From assembly GCF_017349315.1 (NCBI RefSeq), contig NZ_JAFMPP010000002.1, forward strand, positions 372,001 to 436,000: a stretch of 64,000 bases of DNA, given 5' to 3'. Origin of the DNA: Jiella flava. Its GTDB lineage: Bacteria > Pseudomonadota > Alphaproteobacteria > Rhizobiales > Rhizobiaceae. How positions within the stretch are numbered: the first letter of the stretch is position 1; the number at the start of each line of letters is the position of its first letter. The position numbers and the translations under genes are program-made. This document shows, in pieces, positions 1 through 8,983 of this stretch. A model generated the notes under the pieces. The model did not search any database. It was not told the DNA's origin and saw only the letters and a program-made list of their open reading frames with translations.

Positions 1-36
1 ACCGGCCGATCGCGCCGGCGAGATTGGGAGGAGCGG

Positions 37-522
37 ATGACCGACGTTACGATGACGGTGAATGGACGGGAGGTGAAGGGGGCGGTCGAGGACCGGACGC
101 TGCTCGTGCATTTTTTGCGCGAAAATCTCGGCCTGACCGGCACCCATGTCGGCTGCGACACGTCGCAATGCGGCGCCTGCGTCATCCATGTCGACGGCAA
201 GGCGGTGAAGTCCTGCACGATGCTCGCGGTCCAGGCTTCCGGCTCGGCGGTCACGACGATCGAGGGAATTGCCGACGGCAGTGAACTGCATCCGGTGCAG
301 GCGGCGTTCCGCGAGCATCACGGCCTGCAGTGTGGCTATTGCACACCCGGCATGATCATGACCGCCGTCGATATGATCGAGCGGCACGGCTCGGCGCTCA
401 ACGAGGCGACCGTCCGGGAGGAGCTGGACGGCAACATCTGCCGCTGCACGGGCTACCACAATATCGTCAAGGCGATCCTGGCGGCCGCCAACGCGGCGCC
501 GGCGACGATCGCCGCCGAGTGA
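37..522 (+). CDS. coxS: Molybdenum hydroxylase small [2Fe-2S] subunit (form II CoxS-like)
   Basis: Iron-sulfur subunit that passes electrons from the molybdenum site to the FAD subunit in xanthine oxidase/CO dehydrogenase-type hydroxylases. The 161-residue length is usual for the family. The N-terminal plant-ferredoxin-type cluster ligands are visible as C40, C45, C48 and C60, and the C-terminal helical [2Fe-2S] domain has C99, C102, C135 and C137 (CGYC and CRC). The start is fixed by a strong GGGAGGAG ribosome site just upstream. It is the first gene of an S-L-M run with the two genes downstream. The symbol reflects family only: the large subunit is form II, so CO need not be the substrate. 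Confidence 0.93.
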   Translation: MTDVTMTVNGREVKGAVEDRTLLVHFLRENLGLTGTHVGCDTSQCGACVIHVDGKAVKSCTMLAVQASGSAVTTIEGIADGSELHPVQAAFREHHGLQCGYCTPGMIMTAVDMIERHGSALNEATVREELDGNICRCTGYHNIVKAILAAANAAPATIAAE

Positions 523-563
523 TCTGACGCTTGGTCGTACGGATGAGGCCGCGCGACCGACAG

Positions 564-662
564 CATCGGCCCGAAAATCGGAATCGATTTTCGGTCAGCA
601 CGATGCGTCAATTCAGAGAGTGAGAGCGTCCTGTCTGCGTTCGAAAGGACGCAGGGCGCTCT
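564..662. repeat. Dispersed intergenic repeat, copy 1 (two hairpins)
   Basis: This roughly 100-bp stretch in the coxS-coxL gap resembles 33370-33469 along most of its length. The first half contains the palindrome GAAAATCGGAATCGATTTTC. The second half forms a hairpin between arms like CTGCGTTC and GGACGCAG, ending in GGGCGCTC. It looks like one of the short structured intergenic repeats common in rhizobial genomes. I infer family membership from the pair alone and cannot name a published element. Confidence 0.6.
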
Positions 663-746
663 GAAAAGCCGCCGCATGTCTTTTCGATCGATCGCGCCGC
701 ATGCCCGCGGATGCCGGCGCCAAGCGACAAACTGGGAGGTTTGACT

Positions 747-3092
747 ATGGGCGTTGAAGGTATTGGCGCAAAGGTTTTGCGCAAGGAGGATCGCCGCTTC
801 ATCACCGGGCGAGGCCGCTATGTCGACGACATGAGCGTGCCGGGCATGAAGTTCGCGGCGTTCGTGCGCTCGCCGCACGCGCATGCCAAGATCACCGGCA
901 TCGACACCGGCGCCGCAGACGCGATGCCGGGCGTGATCGCCATCCTCAACGGCAAGCAGCTGCAGGGCGACGGCATCGGCAATCTGATCTGCGGCTGGGC
1001 GGTCAGTTCCAAGGACGGCACACCGATGAAGATGGGCGCCTGGCCGGCGCTCGCCAGCGACATCGTGCGCCATGTCGGGCAGGCGGTCGCCGTTGTCGTC
1101 GCCGAGACCCGCGCCCAGGCGCGCGACGCTGCCGACGCGGTGATGGTCGACTACGAGGAGCTTGCCGTCGTGACCAAGGCTGTCGACGCGCTGAAGGATG
1201 GCGCGCCGCAGCTTCACCCCGAGGCGCCGGGCAATCTGATCTTCGACTGGGAGCTCGGCGACAAGGCCGCCACCGACGAGGCCTTTTCGAAGGCCGCCAA
1301 GGTGACCAAGCTGCACATTCACAACAACCGCCTGTCGCCGAACCCGATGGAGCCGCGCGCCGCGCTCGGCCATTACGATCCGGCTGAGGATCACTACACC
1401 TGCTGGACGACCTCTCAGAACCCGCATGTCGCGCGGCTGGTGATGAGCGCCTTCTACAATGTCGCACCGGAGCACAAGCTACGGGTGATCGCGCCGGATG
1501 TCGGCGGCGGCTTCGGCTCGAAGATCTACATCTATCCGGAAGAGATCGTTTGCCTGTGGGCCTCCAAGCGCGCCGGGGTTCCGGTCAAATGGACGTCCGA
1601 TCGGACCGAGGCCTTCCTCACCGACGCCCATGGCCGTGACCATGAGACTGATGTCGAACTGGCGCTGGACGCCGATAACAAAATCCTCGGCCTGCGCGTC
1701 GACACGGTCGCCAATCTCGGCGCCTACATGTCGCTGTTCTCGTCGTCGGTGCCGACCTACCTCTACGCCACGCTGCTCTCCGGCCAGTACGACATCGCGG
1801 CGATCCATGCCAATGTGAAGGCGGTCTATACCAACACCGTGCCGGTCGACGCCTATCGTGGCGCCGGGCGGCCGGAGGCGACCTATGTCATCGAGCGGAC
1901 GATGGAAACGGCGGCCCGCGAACTCGGCATTTCACCGGCCGAGTTCCGGCGCAAGAACTTCATTCGCTCGTTCCCGCACCAGACGCCGGTGATCATGGCC
2001 TATGACGCCGGCGACTTCGAAGCGACGCTGGAAGCCGGCACGAAGGCGGCCGATCTCGCCGGCTTCGAGGGCCGACGTGCGGAGGCGAAGGCACGGGGCA
2101 AACTGCGCGGCCTCGGGATGAGCTGCTACATCGAGGCCTGCGGCATCGCGCCGTCGAAGGCGGTCGGCTCGCTCGGTGCTGGTGTCGGTTTATGGGAATC
2201 GGCCGAGGTCCGGGTGAACCCGGTCGGCACGATCGAGATCCTCACCGGTTCGCATAGCCACGGCCAGGGGCATGAGACGACCTTCGCGCAGCTTGTCGCC
2301 GAGCGCTTCGGTCTGCCGGTCGACAATGTCCAGGTCGTCCACGGCGATACCGACAAGGTGCAGTTCGGCATGGGCACCTATGGCTCGCGTTCCGGCGCGG
2401 TCGGCATGTCGGCGATCGTCAAGGCGCTCGACAAGGTCGAGGCCAAGGCCAAGAAGATCGCCGCCCATGTGCTCGAGGCCGATGAGGGCGACATCGTCAT
2501 CGAGAATGGCGAGGTCAAGGTTGCCGGCACCGACAAGAAGCTTGGCTGGCACGAAGTCTGCCTGGGCGCCTACACCGCTCACAATCTGCCGGACGGCATG
2601 GAGCCGGGCCTGAAGGAGGGGGCCTTCTACGACCCCACCAACTTCACCTTCCCGGCCGGCTGCTACATCTGCGAGGTCGAGGTCGATCCGGACACCGGCG
2701 TCACCGAGATCATCCAGTTCGTCGCGGCGGACGATTTCGGCCGGGTCATCAACCCGATGATCGTCGAGGGTCAGGTTCATGGTGGTCTTGCTCAGGGCAT
2801 CGGTCAGGCGATCCTCGAAGGTGTTCACTACGATGATGCCGGCCAGCTCATCACCGCGTCCTATATGGACTATGCGATGCCGCGCGCCTGGGATCTGCCG
2901 ATGTTCAAGGTCTCGACCACCGAGACGCTCTGTCCTGGCAATCCGCTCGGTATGAAGGGTTGCGGCGAGGCCGGCGCGATCGGCTCGCCGCCGGCGGTGA
3001 TCAATGCCATCACCGACGCGATCGGCAACAACGAGCTGACCATGCCGGCGACGCCGGAGAAGGTCTGGAAGGCCCTCAACGCGGTCCAATAA
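747..3092 (+). CDS. coxL: Molybdenum hydroxylase large subunit, form II CoxL-like
   Basis: Molybdopterin-cytosine-dinucleotide-binding catalytic subunit (781 residues) of an xanthine oxidase-family hydroxylase. Residues 369-375 read AYRGAGR, the form II signature. True high-affinity CO dehydrogenases (form I) carry AYxCSFR with the catalytic S-selanylcysteine, which is absent here. The general-base glutamate expected near the C-terminus is E741 in the [10 protein letters not shown] stretch. The start at 747 is chosen because GGGAGG lies 8 bases upstream; an in-frame ATG at 711 lacks such a site. The S-L-M gene order also matches form II clusters, where form I uses M-S-L. Substrate unknown: an aldehyde, purine or other heterocycle is as likely as CO. 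Confidence 0.93.
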   Translation: MGVEGIGAKVLRKEDRRFITGRGRYVDDMSVPGMKFAAFVRSPHAHAKITGIDTGAADAMPGVIAILNGKQLQGDGIGNLICGWAVSSKDGTPMKMGAWPALASDIVRHVGQAVAVVVAETRAQARDAADAVMVDYEELAVVTKAVDALKDGAPQLHPEAPGNLIFDWELGDKAATDEAFSKAAKVTKLHIHNNRLSPNPMEPRAALGHYDPAEDHYTCWTTSQNPHVARLVMSAFYNVAPEHKLRVIAPDVGGGFGSKIYIYPEEIVCLWASKRAGVPVKWTSDRTEAFLTDAHGRDHETDVELALDADNKILGLRVDTVANLGAYMSLFSSSVPTYLYATLLSGQYDIAAIHANVKAVYTNTVPVDAYRGAGRPEATYVIERTMETAARELGISPAEFRRKNFIRSFPHQTPVIMAYDAGDFEATLEAGTKAADLAGFEGRRAEAKARGKLRGLGMSCYIEACGIAPSKAVGSLGAGVGLWESAEVRVNPVGTIEILTGSHSHGQGHETTFAQLVAERFGLPVDNVQVVHGDTDKVQFGMGTYGSRSGAVGMSAIVKALDKVEAKAKKIAAHVLEADEGDIVIENGEVKVAGTDKKLGWHEVCLGAYTAHNLPDGMEPGLKEGAFYDPTNFTFPAGCYICEVEVDPDTGVTEIIQFVAADDFGRVINPMIVEGQVHGGLAQGIGQAILEGVHYDDAGQLITASYMDYAMPRAWDLPMFKVSTTETLCPGNPLGMKGCGEAGAIGSPPAVINAITDAIGNNELTMPATPEKVWKALNAVQ

Positions 3093-3235
3093 GGCCGGCG
3101 CTCGCCAATCCCGGTCGCGGCCGCCCGCCGCGACCGTTTGCGCCGGTGCGCAACGCCCGGCACCATACATTCGACGAAGGCGCGCCGCGCGGCTGGATTT
3201 TCAAGCGCTGGCCCGGCGATCCAAGGAGACAAGAG

Positions 3236-4042
3236 ATGTACCAGACCACCTATCACCGCCCGACGTCCCTTGAGGAGGCGGCCAGTCTCGCCGCCGAAGC
3301 GAGCGACGACGGCAAATACCTCTCGGGGGGCATGACGCTGATCCCGACCATGAAACAGCGGCTCGCCGCGCCGGAGGCCTTGATCGACCTGCGCCACGTC
3401 GCCGAGCTGAAAGGCATGTCCGTCGACGGCAAGACGATCCGCATCGGCGGCGGCACCACCCATGCCGAAATCGCCGCGAGCAGCGAGATCAAGAGCGTCT
3501 GCCCCGGTTTTGCAGCGCTGGCCGGCCTGATCGGCGACCCGGCGGTGCGGCATATGGGAACGATCGGCGGCTCGGTGGCAAATTTCGATCCCGCCGCCGA
3601 CTATCCGGCCGCGCTGCTGGCGCTCGGCGGGACGATTCACACCAACACCCGCGAATTTTCCGCCGACGACTTCTTCAAGGGACTGTTCGAAACGGCCCTC
3701 GATGAGGGCGAGATCGTCACCGCCGTGTCCTTCGAGGCGCCGGACCAATGCGCCTATGAGAAGTTCCGCAATCCGGCATCGCGCTATGCGATGTGCGGCG
3801 TCTTCGTCGCCAAGCGTGGCAGCGACGTCAAGGTCGGCGTCACCGGTGCCGGCTCGGACGGGGCGTTTCGCTGGAGCGACGGCGAACAGGCGCTTTCGGG
3901 CCATTTCGCGCCAGATGCGGTTGATGGTCTGTCGGTACCGGATGGCGACATGCTGTCCGATATTCACGGCTCCTCAGCCTACCGCGCCAATCTGGTCAAG
4001 GTCGTGACCAAGCGGGCGGTGAAAAAGGCGCTCGGCCACTGA
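3236..4042 (+). CDS. coxM: Molybdenum hydroxylase medium FAD subunit (CoxM-like)
   Basis: FAD-binding subunit (268 residues) that completes the heterotrimer and delivers electrons to a quinone or other acceptor. The flavin-binding motifs are recognisable: LSGGMTLIP near residues 29-37 and TIGGSVANFDP from residue 109. The start ATG at 3236 follows AAGGAGACAAG. The frame is open further upstream, but that part is a shadow of the coxL end. The gene lies 143 bases after coxL with no terminator between, so one transcript is likely. No MoCo-insertion genes (coxD/E/F/G) follow in this window, so maturation genes must be elsewhere or upstream. Confidence 0.9.
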   Translation: MYQTTYHRPTSLEEAASLAAEASDDGKYLSGGMTLIPTMKQRLAAPEALIDLRHVAELKGMSVDGKTIRIGGGTTHAEIAASSEIKSVCPGFAALAGLIGDPAVRHMGTIGGSVANFDPAADYPAALLALGGTIHTNTREFSADDFFKGLFETALDEGEIVTAVSFEAPDQCAYEKFRNPASRYAMCGVFVAKRGSDVKVGVTGAGSDGAFRWSDGEQALSGHFAPDAVDGLSVPDGDMLSDIHGSSAYRANLVKVVTKRAVKKALGH

Positions 4043-4104
4043 GCCTCGCTGTCCCGTCGAGGCGGTCTTGATTCGCAGCAGCCATTTCCGCTGCTGCCGA
4101 TCAC

Positions 4105-4132
4105 AAAAAAGCAGGCGGCACGTGCCGCCGGC
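4105..4132 (-). terminator. Intrinsic terminator of the first BA14K-like gene
   Basis: Read on the minus strand, a GC hairpin with the perfect palindrome GGCGGCACGTGCCGCC is followed by TGC and six T residues. It lies about 75 bases past the stop of the minus-strand gene ending at 4208. It faces the 3' end of coxM, but on the plus strand no T run follows it. Confidence 0.75.
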
Positions 4133-4207
4133 TTGTTCGTTGAGGATGTTTCGTCTGCCGAGAAGCGATTGAGGGCCGGCCGGCGTCAGGCTGAAATTTT
4201 ACGGAGT

Positions 4208-4618
4208 TTAGAGATCGCAGCGGTGGCGATAGCCGTCATAGCCGACGAAGGTGTCCGTGTCCGGATCGTAGCTGCGATAGGTCTCCGCGCAGACGGTGAC
4301 ATGGTCACCATAATAGACGCGGCGCGGGGCGGGCTCATCGTAGACATGTTCCACCCGATAGACGCGCTCGACTCGTTCCGGCCGATAATAGACCGGCGGT
4401 GGGGGCGGCGGCGCATCGTAATCATCGGATGCCACCGCGCTGCCGATCAGCGCGCCGACGGCCAGACCGCCGATGCCAGCGGCGATCGCGGCGCCGCTGT
4501 CGTGGTGATGGTGGCGGTGATGCCAATAGGGATCGGCGCTGGCGCTGAGCGTGCTGGCACCGATGAGGCTGGTCGCCAGAACGGCGGATGCCGCAGTCGC
4601 GACAATGAACTTTTGCAT
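4208..4618 (-). CDS. BA14K-family secreted protein
   Basis: A 136-residue exported protein. A signal peptide covers about residues 1-28. It is followed by a His-rich patch (HHRHHHH), a glycine/alanine helix of the glycine-zipper kind (AIAAGIGGLAVGALIGSAVA) and a Pro-rich linker. The C-terminus has the BA14K signature, C-x5-YRSYDPDTDTFVGYDGYRHRC. The family is named after a Brucella abortus immunoreactive protein with lectin-like activity; its physiological role is poorly understood. A closely similar paralogue lies just upstream at 4946-5401, so this is a tandem duplicate. A good terminator follows. Confidence 0.82.
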   Translation of the reverse strand: MQKFIVATAASAVLATSLIGASTLSASADPYWHHRHHHHDSGAAIAAGIGGLAVGALIGSAVASDDYDAPPPPPPVYYRPERVERVYRVEHVYDEPAPRRVYYGDHVTVCAETYRSYDPDTDTFVGYDGYRHRCDL

Positions 4619-4945
4619 ATCGGTCTCCGGTCGATACCGGGCGAGCGGCTTTCCTGATCTGCGGAGGATTTGGCCGCGATTGCCCGATTGTCCCTTCTGC
4701 GATCAGACAAACGGTCGGTCCGTTGATCTGCGTCGCATGACAAACCGATAACAGGAGCTATGGTTGCCTTATGAGGTATGAATTTTTGGAAAGGTTGATG
4801 GATCGAGGGGCTGTCGCGGAGGCCTGGTGGGACACGCAAGCTCATGGAAACGGTGGCGTTTCGCATCGATCGTCACCCGGACATACCGCATGAAAACACC
4901 GGCACGAAGATGCCGGCGTTTGTCGTCGATCAATCTGCCGCGCGG
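4619..4945. other. Gap between two BA14K-like genes
   Basis: This 327-base gap should hold the promoter of the minus-strand gene starting at 4618 and carries the terminator of the next minus-strand gene at 4893-4918. The sequence is AT-richer around 4740-4800. I see no convincing open frame or RNA gene in it. Confidence 0.5.
4893..4918 (-). terminator. Intrinsic terminator of the second BA14K-like gene
   Basis: On the minus strand CGCCGGCA, loop TCTTCG, then TGCCGGTG is followed by TTTT. It sits about 30 bases past the stop codon at 4946, in the right direction and spacing for rho-independent termination. Confidence 0.75.
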
Positions 4946-5401
4946 TCAAAGCCGGCAGCGGTGGCGGTAGCCATCATACCCCAGGAACGTGTCGGTGCGC
5001 CGATCATACGAGCGATACCGCGCCTCGCAGCGTGCCACGTGCCGGCCGTGGTAGACCCGGCCGGGACGCACGCGATAAAGCGGCACCGGACCGTAATCGC
5101 GCGGGGCGAGCGCGCCACCGATCAGGGCGCCAACCGCCAGCCCCGCGATCCCGGCCCCCAGCGCTGCGCCATTGTCGTGGCGCCGATAGTGACGCCACCG
5201 ATAGTCGTCGCGATGATACCGATCCCAGCGGTCGTGATCGTGATGCCTGCGCCAATAGCGATATCGGTCGCGGTCGCCGATGGTGAAGATCGTGTCGCCT
5301 CGGTGAATGAAGCTTTGGGCATTGGCGGACACGGCCGTTGCGCCGAATCCGCTCGTCACGACGAGTGCGGCCGCCAAGGCCGTGCTGATCCATGTTTTCA
5401 T
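4946..5401 (-). CDS. BA14K-family secreted protein (paralogue)
   Basis: A 151-residue exported protein. A signal peptide (MKTWISTALAAALVVTSGF..., cut after about residue 29) precedes an unusual stretch rich in Arg, His, Tyr and Asp (about residues 40-77). Then come the Gly/Ala zipper helix AALGAGIAGLAVGALIGGAL and the BA14K ending RCEARYRSYDRRTDTFLGYDGYRHRC. The ending and the zipper closely match the neighbour at 4208-4618, while the charged middle is private to this copy. Probably cell-envelope located; function unknown. Confidence 0.82.
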   Translation of the reverse strand: MKTWISTALAAALVVTSGFGATAVSANAQSFIHRGDTIFTIGDRDRYRYWRRHHDHDRWDRYHRDDYRWRHYRRHDNGAALGAGIAGLAVGALIGGALAPRDYGPVPLYRVRPGRVYHGRHVARCEARYRSYDRRTDTFLGYDGYRHRCRL

Positions 5402-5665
5402 AACAATTTCCTAACCCTATGACCGAAAACGCGAAATTGCGGCGGTGCGTTTTCGGAACTTTTGCATCCCTCAAGGGAAGAAACGGTCGAAACGGCCGAA
5501 CAGTTCATCTTCATGACGAATTTCTGATCAGCCCAGGCAAAAGGCTTCGAACGCCGTCTTTCAGGCTTCGGACAGCCCGATCGTGAGGGACCTGTCCTGC
5601 CCCTGTGGCGATCGGGCGCGGGGCAATGTCTAGACGGAACGTTTCAGGAACATTATAGCTCGATC

Positions 5666-6913
5666 ATGCCGACACTCGACCTGCGCCAGAAGCTCGCCAT
5701 CCTGTCCGACGCCGCCAAATATGACGCGTCCTGCGCATCGTCCGGCGCGGCGGGGCGTAATTCCGTGAAATCCAAGGGGATCGGTTCGACCGAAGGGTCG
5801 GGCATCTGCCACGCTTATGCGCCGGATGGGCGCTGCATCTCGCTGCTCAAAATCCTGCTCACCAATTTCTGCATTTATGACTGCGCCTACTGCGTCAACC
5901 GCTCGTCGTCGAACGTGCAGCGGGCGCGCTTTTCGGTGGACGAGGTCGTGGCGCTGACCATGAACTTTTATCGCCGCAACTATATCGAGGGGCTGTTTCT
6001 TTCGTCGGGCATCATCAAGAACTCCGACTACACGATGGAGGCGATGGTCCGGATCGCCAAAAAGCTGCGGCTGGAGGAGAACTTTTCCGGCTACATCCAT
6101 TTGAAGACGATCCCGGACGCATCGCCGGCATTGTTAGAAGACGCCGGGCTCTTCGCCGATCGCCTGTCGGTGAATATCGAACTGCCGACCGATCTGACGC
6201 TCTCGGCGCTGGCACCGGAAAAGGACGCCCGCGACATCCGCCGCTCCATGGGGCATCTGCGGGCGAAGATCGAAGAGCATCGGGGCGAAAAGCGCGACCG
6301 CTTAAAGCCCAAGCGCTTTTCCGCGGGTGGACAGTCGACTCAGATGATCGTCGGGGCGGATCTGTCGAGTGACGATGACGTCCTCACCCGCTCGGAAAAT
6401 CTTTACGGCAACTATCGCCTCAGCCGGGTCTATTATTCCGCCTTTTCGCCGATCCCCGACGCCTCGTCCAAGCTGCCGCTCGCCAAGCCGCCCTTGATGC
6501 GCGAGCACCGGCTCTATCAGGCCGACTGGCTGATGCGGTTTTACGGCTTTCAGCGGGCGGAGATCGTCGCGGGCGGCGAGGGCGGGATGCTGGACCTTAC
6601 CGTCGATCCGAAGCTTGCCTGGGCGCTGAAGAATCGGGCGCGTTTTCCGGTCGACGTCAATCGCGCCGATCGCGAGATGCTGTTGCGCGTGCCGGGGCTT
6701 GGCACCCGGGCTGTCAAGCGTATCCTCTCCACCCGCCGGCACCGGACCTTGCGGCTCGACGACGTCGCCCGGCTCTGTCAATCGATCGATAAAGTCCGGC
6801 CCTTTGTCACCGCCTTGGACTGGTCGCCGGGCGGGCTGACTGACGAGGACGGCCTGCGCGACCGGTTCGTGCCGCGGGCCAAGCGCGCGGCAAGCCAGCT
6901 GGAATTGTTTTAG
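5666..6913 (+). CDS. Putative DNA modification/repair radical SAM protein
   Basis: A 415-residue radical SAM protein of the family annotated as putative DNA modification/repair radical SAM protein. The 4Fe-4S/SAM motif is CIYDCAYC, with C69, C73 and C76. After the radical SAM barrel the C-terminus has a helix-hairpin-helix (VNRADREMLLRVPGLGTRAV), the usual non-specific DNA-binding motif, which supports action on nucleic acid. The gene family typically sits next to a DUF4130/UdgX protein, and here such a gene follows at 7472. The 558-base gap between them, holding an antitoxin and a toxin relic, is unusual. The reaction is not known experimentally to me. Confidence 0.9.
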   Translation: MPTLDLRQKLAILSDAAKYDASCASSGAAGRNSVKSKGIGSTEGSGICHAYAPDGRCISLLKILLTNFCIYDCAYCVNRSSSNVQRARFSVDEVVALTMNFYRRNYIEGLFLSSGIIKNSDYTMEAMVRIAKKLRLEENFSGYIHLKTIPDASPALLEDAGLFADRLSVNIELPTDLTLSALAPEKDARDIRRSMGHLRAKIEEHRGEKRDRLKPKRFSAGGQSTQMIVGADLSSDDDVLTRSENLYGNYRLSRVYYSAFSPIPDASSKLPLAKPPLMREHRLYQADWLMRFYGFQRAEIVAGGEGGMLDLTVDPKLAWALKNRARFPVDVNRADREMLLRVPGLGTRAVKRILSTRRHRTLRLDDVARLCQSIDKVRPFVTALDWSPGGLTDEDGLRDRFVPRAKRAASQLELF

Positions 6914-7047
6914 AGGCGGCGCAGAGCGTTGCCCGTTGGAGACCGGACGCTGCCCAGGCTGTCGAGCCGAAGAGATCTATTCCCAGGAGCCCGTCATGTC
7001 TGACGCGCTGCTTTTCGACATGCCGATCACGTTGCGCGAATTGTTTC

Positions 7048-7108
7048 CTGATCTCGAGGTGGTCGGGTCGGCGACGTGCGAAAACGACGTTCATATCGAA
7101 CAGATCCG
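7048..7108 (-). pseudogene. Relic of a VapC/PIN toxin start
   Basis: Immediately after the antitoxin stop on the minus strand, a frame reads LTDLFDMNVVFARRRPDHLE. This aligns by eye with the conserved start of FitB/VapC PIN toxins (MxYLLDTNVVSExRRPxP), keeping the first catalytic aspartate and the NVV strand. No start codon remains in the right place. The frame then loses any PIN resemblance and runs into the 3' end of the radical SAM gene, leaving no room for a 130-residue toxin. I read it as the remaining N-terminus of a deleted toxin gene. Confidence 0.5.
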
Positions 7109-7378
7109 TCAGTCGCGGTCGAACGCGGCGACGTCCGGTAGCGATTTGTCGCGAGGCGGATCGAAATCAAAATTCGCTTCTGGCGGCAAATCGGCAAACA
7201 TCGGGGGCGCCGAAGGCTTGCGCTCTTGAAGTCGCTCATAGTCGTCGTAACGCATCAGGACATGGGTTGGCCGTCCTGCTTCGGTCACGACGACAGGCGT
7301 GTCATCTGCAGTCTTCTTGGCGGCTGATGTGTGCGTGCTGAACTCCCGCACGGAAATGCGCCGCTGGTTATGGTCCAC
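7109..7378 (-). CDS. Phd/YefM-type antitoxin (orphan)
   Basis: An 89-residue protein with the Phd/YefM pattern. The N-terminus ISVREFSTHTSAAKK leads the DNA-binding half, followed by DTPVVVTEAGRPTHVLMRYDDYERL, where the family reads 'I.V.EAK...S.... PVVVTR.GRPVAVL....Y..L'. The acidic and Pro-rich C-terminal tail is the part that normally wraps the toxin. The start is GTG (7376-7378). The cognate toxin is missing: only a short VapC-like remnant follows. It lies inside the otherwise conserved radical SAM-UdgX pair, so it is probably an insertion that later lost its toxin. Confidence 0.75.
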   Translation of the reverse strand: MDHNQRRISVREFSTHTSAAKKTADDTPVVVTEAGRPTHVLMRYDDYERLQERKPSAPPMFADLPPEANFDFDPPRDKSLPDVAAFDRD

Positions 7379-7471
7379 GATGTCGACCCATGCGGCTTCG
7401 TCGGACCGAAAATGCGCCGCCCAACCGGATTGTTCAATTGACAGGTCTCAGGGCCTCGGGAGCATTTTCGC

Positions 7472-8953
7472 ATGTACAACGCGGTGCTGGCCTTTCCGGC
7501 AGACTTCGACGGTTGGCGCGAGGCGGCGCGGCGGGCCTTGGCGCTTGGCACCCGGCCGGAGGATTTGAGCTTCACTGTCGGCGAAGCGGCGCCGGGGCTT
7601 TTCGCCGAGCCGCTGCCCGATCAGGTGCCGGACGATGCGGCGCAGCCGACGGTGCCGCGGGCGTTTCCCGATCTCGCGCGCAAGATGGTGTGCCATGCCG
7701 ACGAGGATCGTTTCAGCCTCGCCTATCGGCTGTTGTGGCGGCTATCAGGCGAGCGCCGGCTGCTGGAGATCGCCTCCGATCCGGACATCCTTCGTGCCAC
7801 GCAGATGGTAAAGGCGGTGCATCGCGACAGCCACAAAATGAAGGCCTTCGTGCGGTTTCGCGAGATCGAGGACAGCGCGCTCGGCCGTCATTCGGTCGCC
7901 TGGTTCGAGCCGTTCCACCACACCGTCGAACTGACCGCGCCGTTTTTTGCCCGGCGCTTTGCCGGCATGATCTGGACGATCCTGACGCCGGAGCGCAGCG
8001 CCCATTGGGACGGCGAAGCGCTGTCGTTCCTGCCCGGCGCGACCCGCGACATGGCACCCGGCGACGACGACATGGAGGCGCTGTGGCTGACCTATTACGC
8101 CTCGATCTTCAATCCGGCGCGGCTGAAGGTGAAGGCGATGACCGCCGAGATGCCGAAGAAATATTGGGCGAACATGCCCGAAACGGCGCTGGTCAAACCG
8201 CTGATCGCCGGCGCCAAGGCGGCTGAGCGTCGCATGCTCGAAACCGCGCCGACCCTTCCGAGTTTTCGCCATGCGAAACAGGAGGAGCGGCGCGCCATGA
8301 GCTTGCCACGCGACGAGATGCCGATCGGCCGTGACGAAGCGGCCCTGCCGCAGACGATCGCCGAGGCGCGCGAGGCGGCAGAAGAGTGCCGGGCCTGTCC
8401 GCTGTGGGAGCCGGCGACGCAGACGGTGTTCGGCAAGGGGCCGGACGATGCGCCGGTGATCTTTGTCGGCGAGCAGCCGGGCGATCAGGAGGATATCGCC
8501 GGCGAGCCGTTTATCGGACCGGCCGGAAAGGTTTTCGATCAGGCATTGGCTGCGGCGGGGATCGACCGGCGCCAAGCTTACGTCACCAATGCCGTCAAAC
8601 ATTTCAAATTCGAGCCGCGGGGCAAGCGCCGCATCCATGCCAAGCCGACTATGGGGGAGGTCAAAATCTGCCGCTGGTGGCTCAATCAGGAGCGCAGGCT
8701 GGTGCGGCCGAAGCTGATCGTGGCGCTCGGCGCGACGGCTGCCGCCGCAGTGCTCGGCAAGACGGTGACGATCAAGGCGACGCGCTCGACGTTGATTGAT
8801 GTCGACGCCGACACGCGGCTTCTCGTCACCGTTCACCCGTCCTACATTCTGCGCTTGCCCGACGCCGCCGCCAAGGCGCGGGAGACCGAGGCGTTCGAGG
8901 CCGATATGGCGCTTGTGCTGCGGACCGTGCCGGAACTGGCGGTGGGCGGCTGA
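7472..8953 (+). CDS. Fused DUF4130 / UdgX-type uracil-DNA binding protein
   Basis: A 493-residue two-domain protein. The first half (about 1-250) matches the TIGR03915/DUF4130 putative DNA-repair family that accompanies the radical SAM protein upstream. The second half (about 290-485) is a family-4-like uracil-DNA glycosylase fold of the UdgX type: CRACPLW (C306, C309) begins the iron-sulfur site, GEQPGDQED is the active-site loop, and KRRIH at 385-389 is the UdgX signature. In Mycobacterium UdgX the histidine of this loop forms a covalent bond with the abasic site after uracil removal. It probably acts with the radical SAM protein on damaged or modified DNA; how is unknown. Confidence 0.9.
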   Translation: MYNAVLAFPADFDGWREAARRALALGTRPEDLSFTVGEAAPGLFAEPLPDQVPDDAAQPTVPRAFPDLARKMVCHADEDRFSLAYRLLWRLSGERRLLEIASDPDILRATQMVKAVHRDSHKMKAFVRFREIEDSALGRHSVAWFEPFHHTVELTAPFFARRFAGMIWTILTPERSAHWDGEALSFLPGATRDMAPGDDDMEALWLTYYASIFNPARLKVKAMTAEMPKKYWANMPETALVKPLIAGAKAAERRMLETAPTLPSFRHAKQEERRAMSLPRDEMPIGRDEAALPQTIAEAREAAEECRACPLWEPATQTVFGKGPDDAPVIFVGEQPGDQEDIAGEPFIGPAGKVFDQALAAAGIDRRQAYVTNAVKHFKFEPRGKRRIHAKPTMGEVKICRWWLNQERRLVRPKLIVALGATAAAAVLGKTVTIKATRSTLIDVDADTRLLVTVHPSYILRLPDAAAKARETEAFEADMALVLRTVPELAVGG

Positions 8954-8983
8954 CGGGGCGAGCCGGCTCTGGCCGTTCGGCCG

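Noticed and set aside
4070-4100. Hairpin GCAGCAG...CTGCTGC as a terminator of the coxSLM operon
   Set aside because: The stem is real, but no T tract follows on the plus strand, so intrinsic termination is not supported.
4133-5422. Plus-strand frames of 174 and 192 codons opposite the BA14K-like genes
   Set aside because: The minus-strand products have signal peptides and the BA14K motif; the plus-strand products are Ile/Val/Ala-rich mirror frames.
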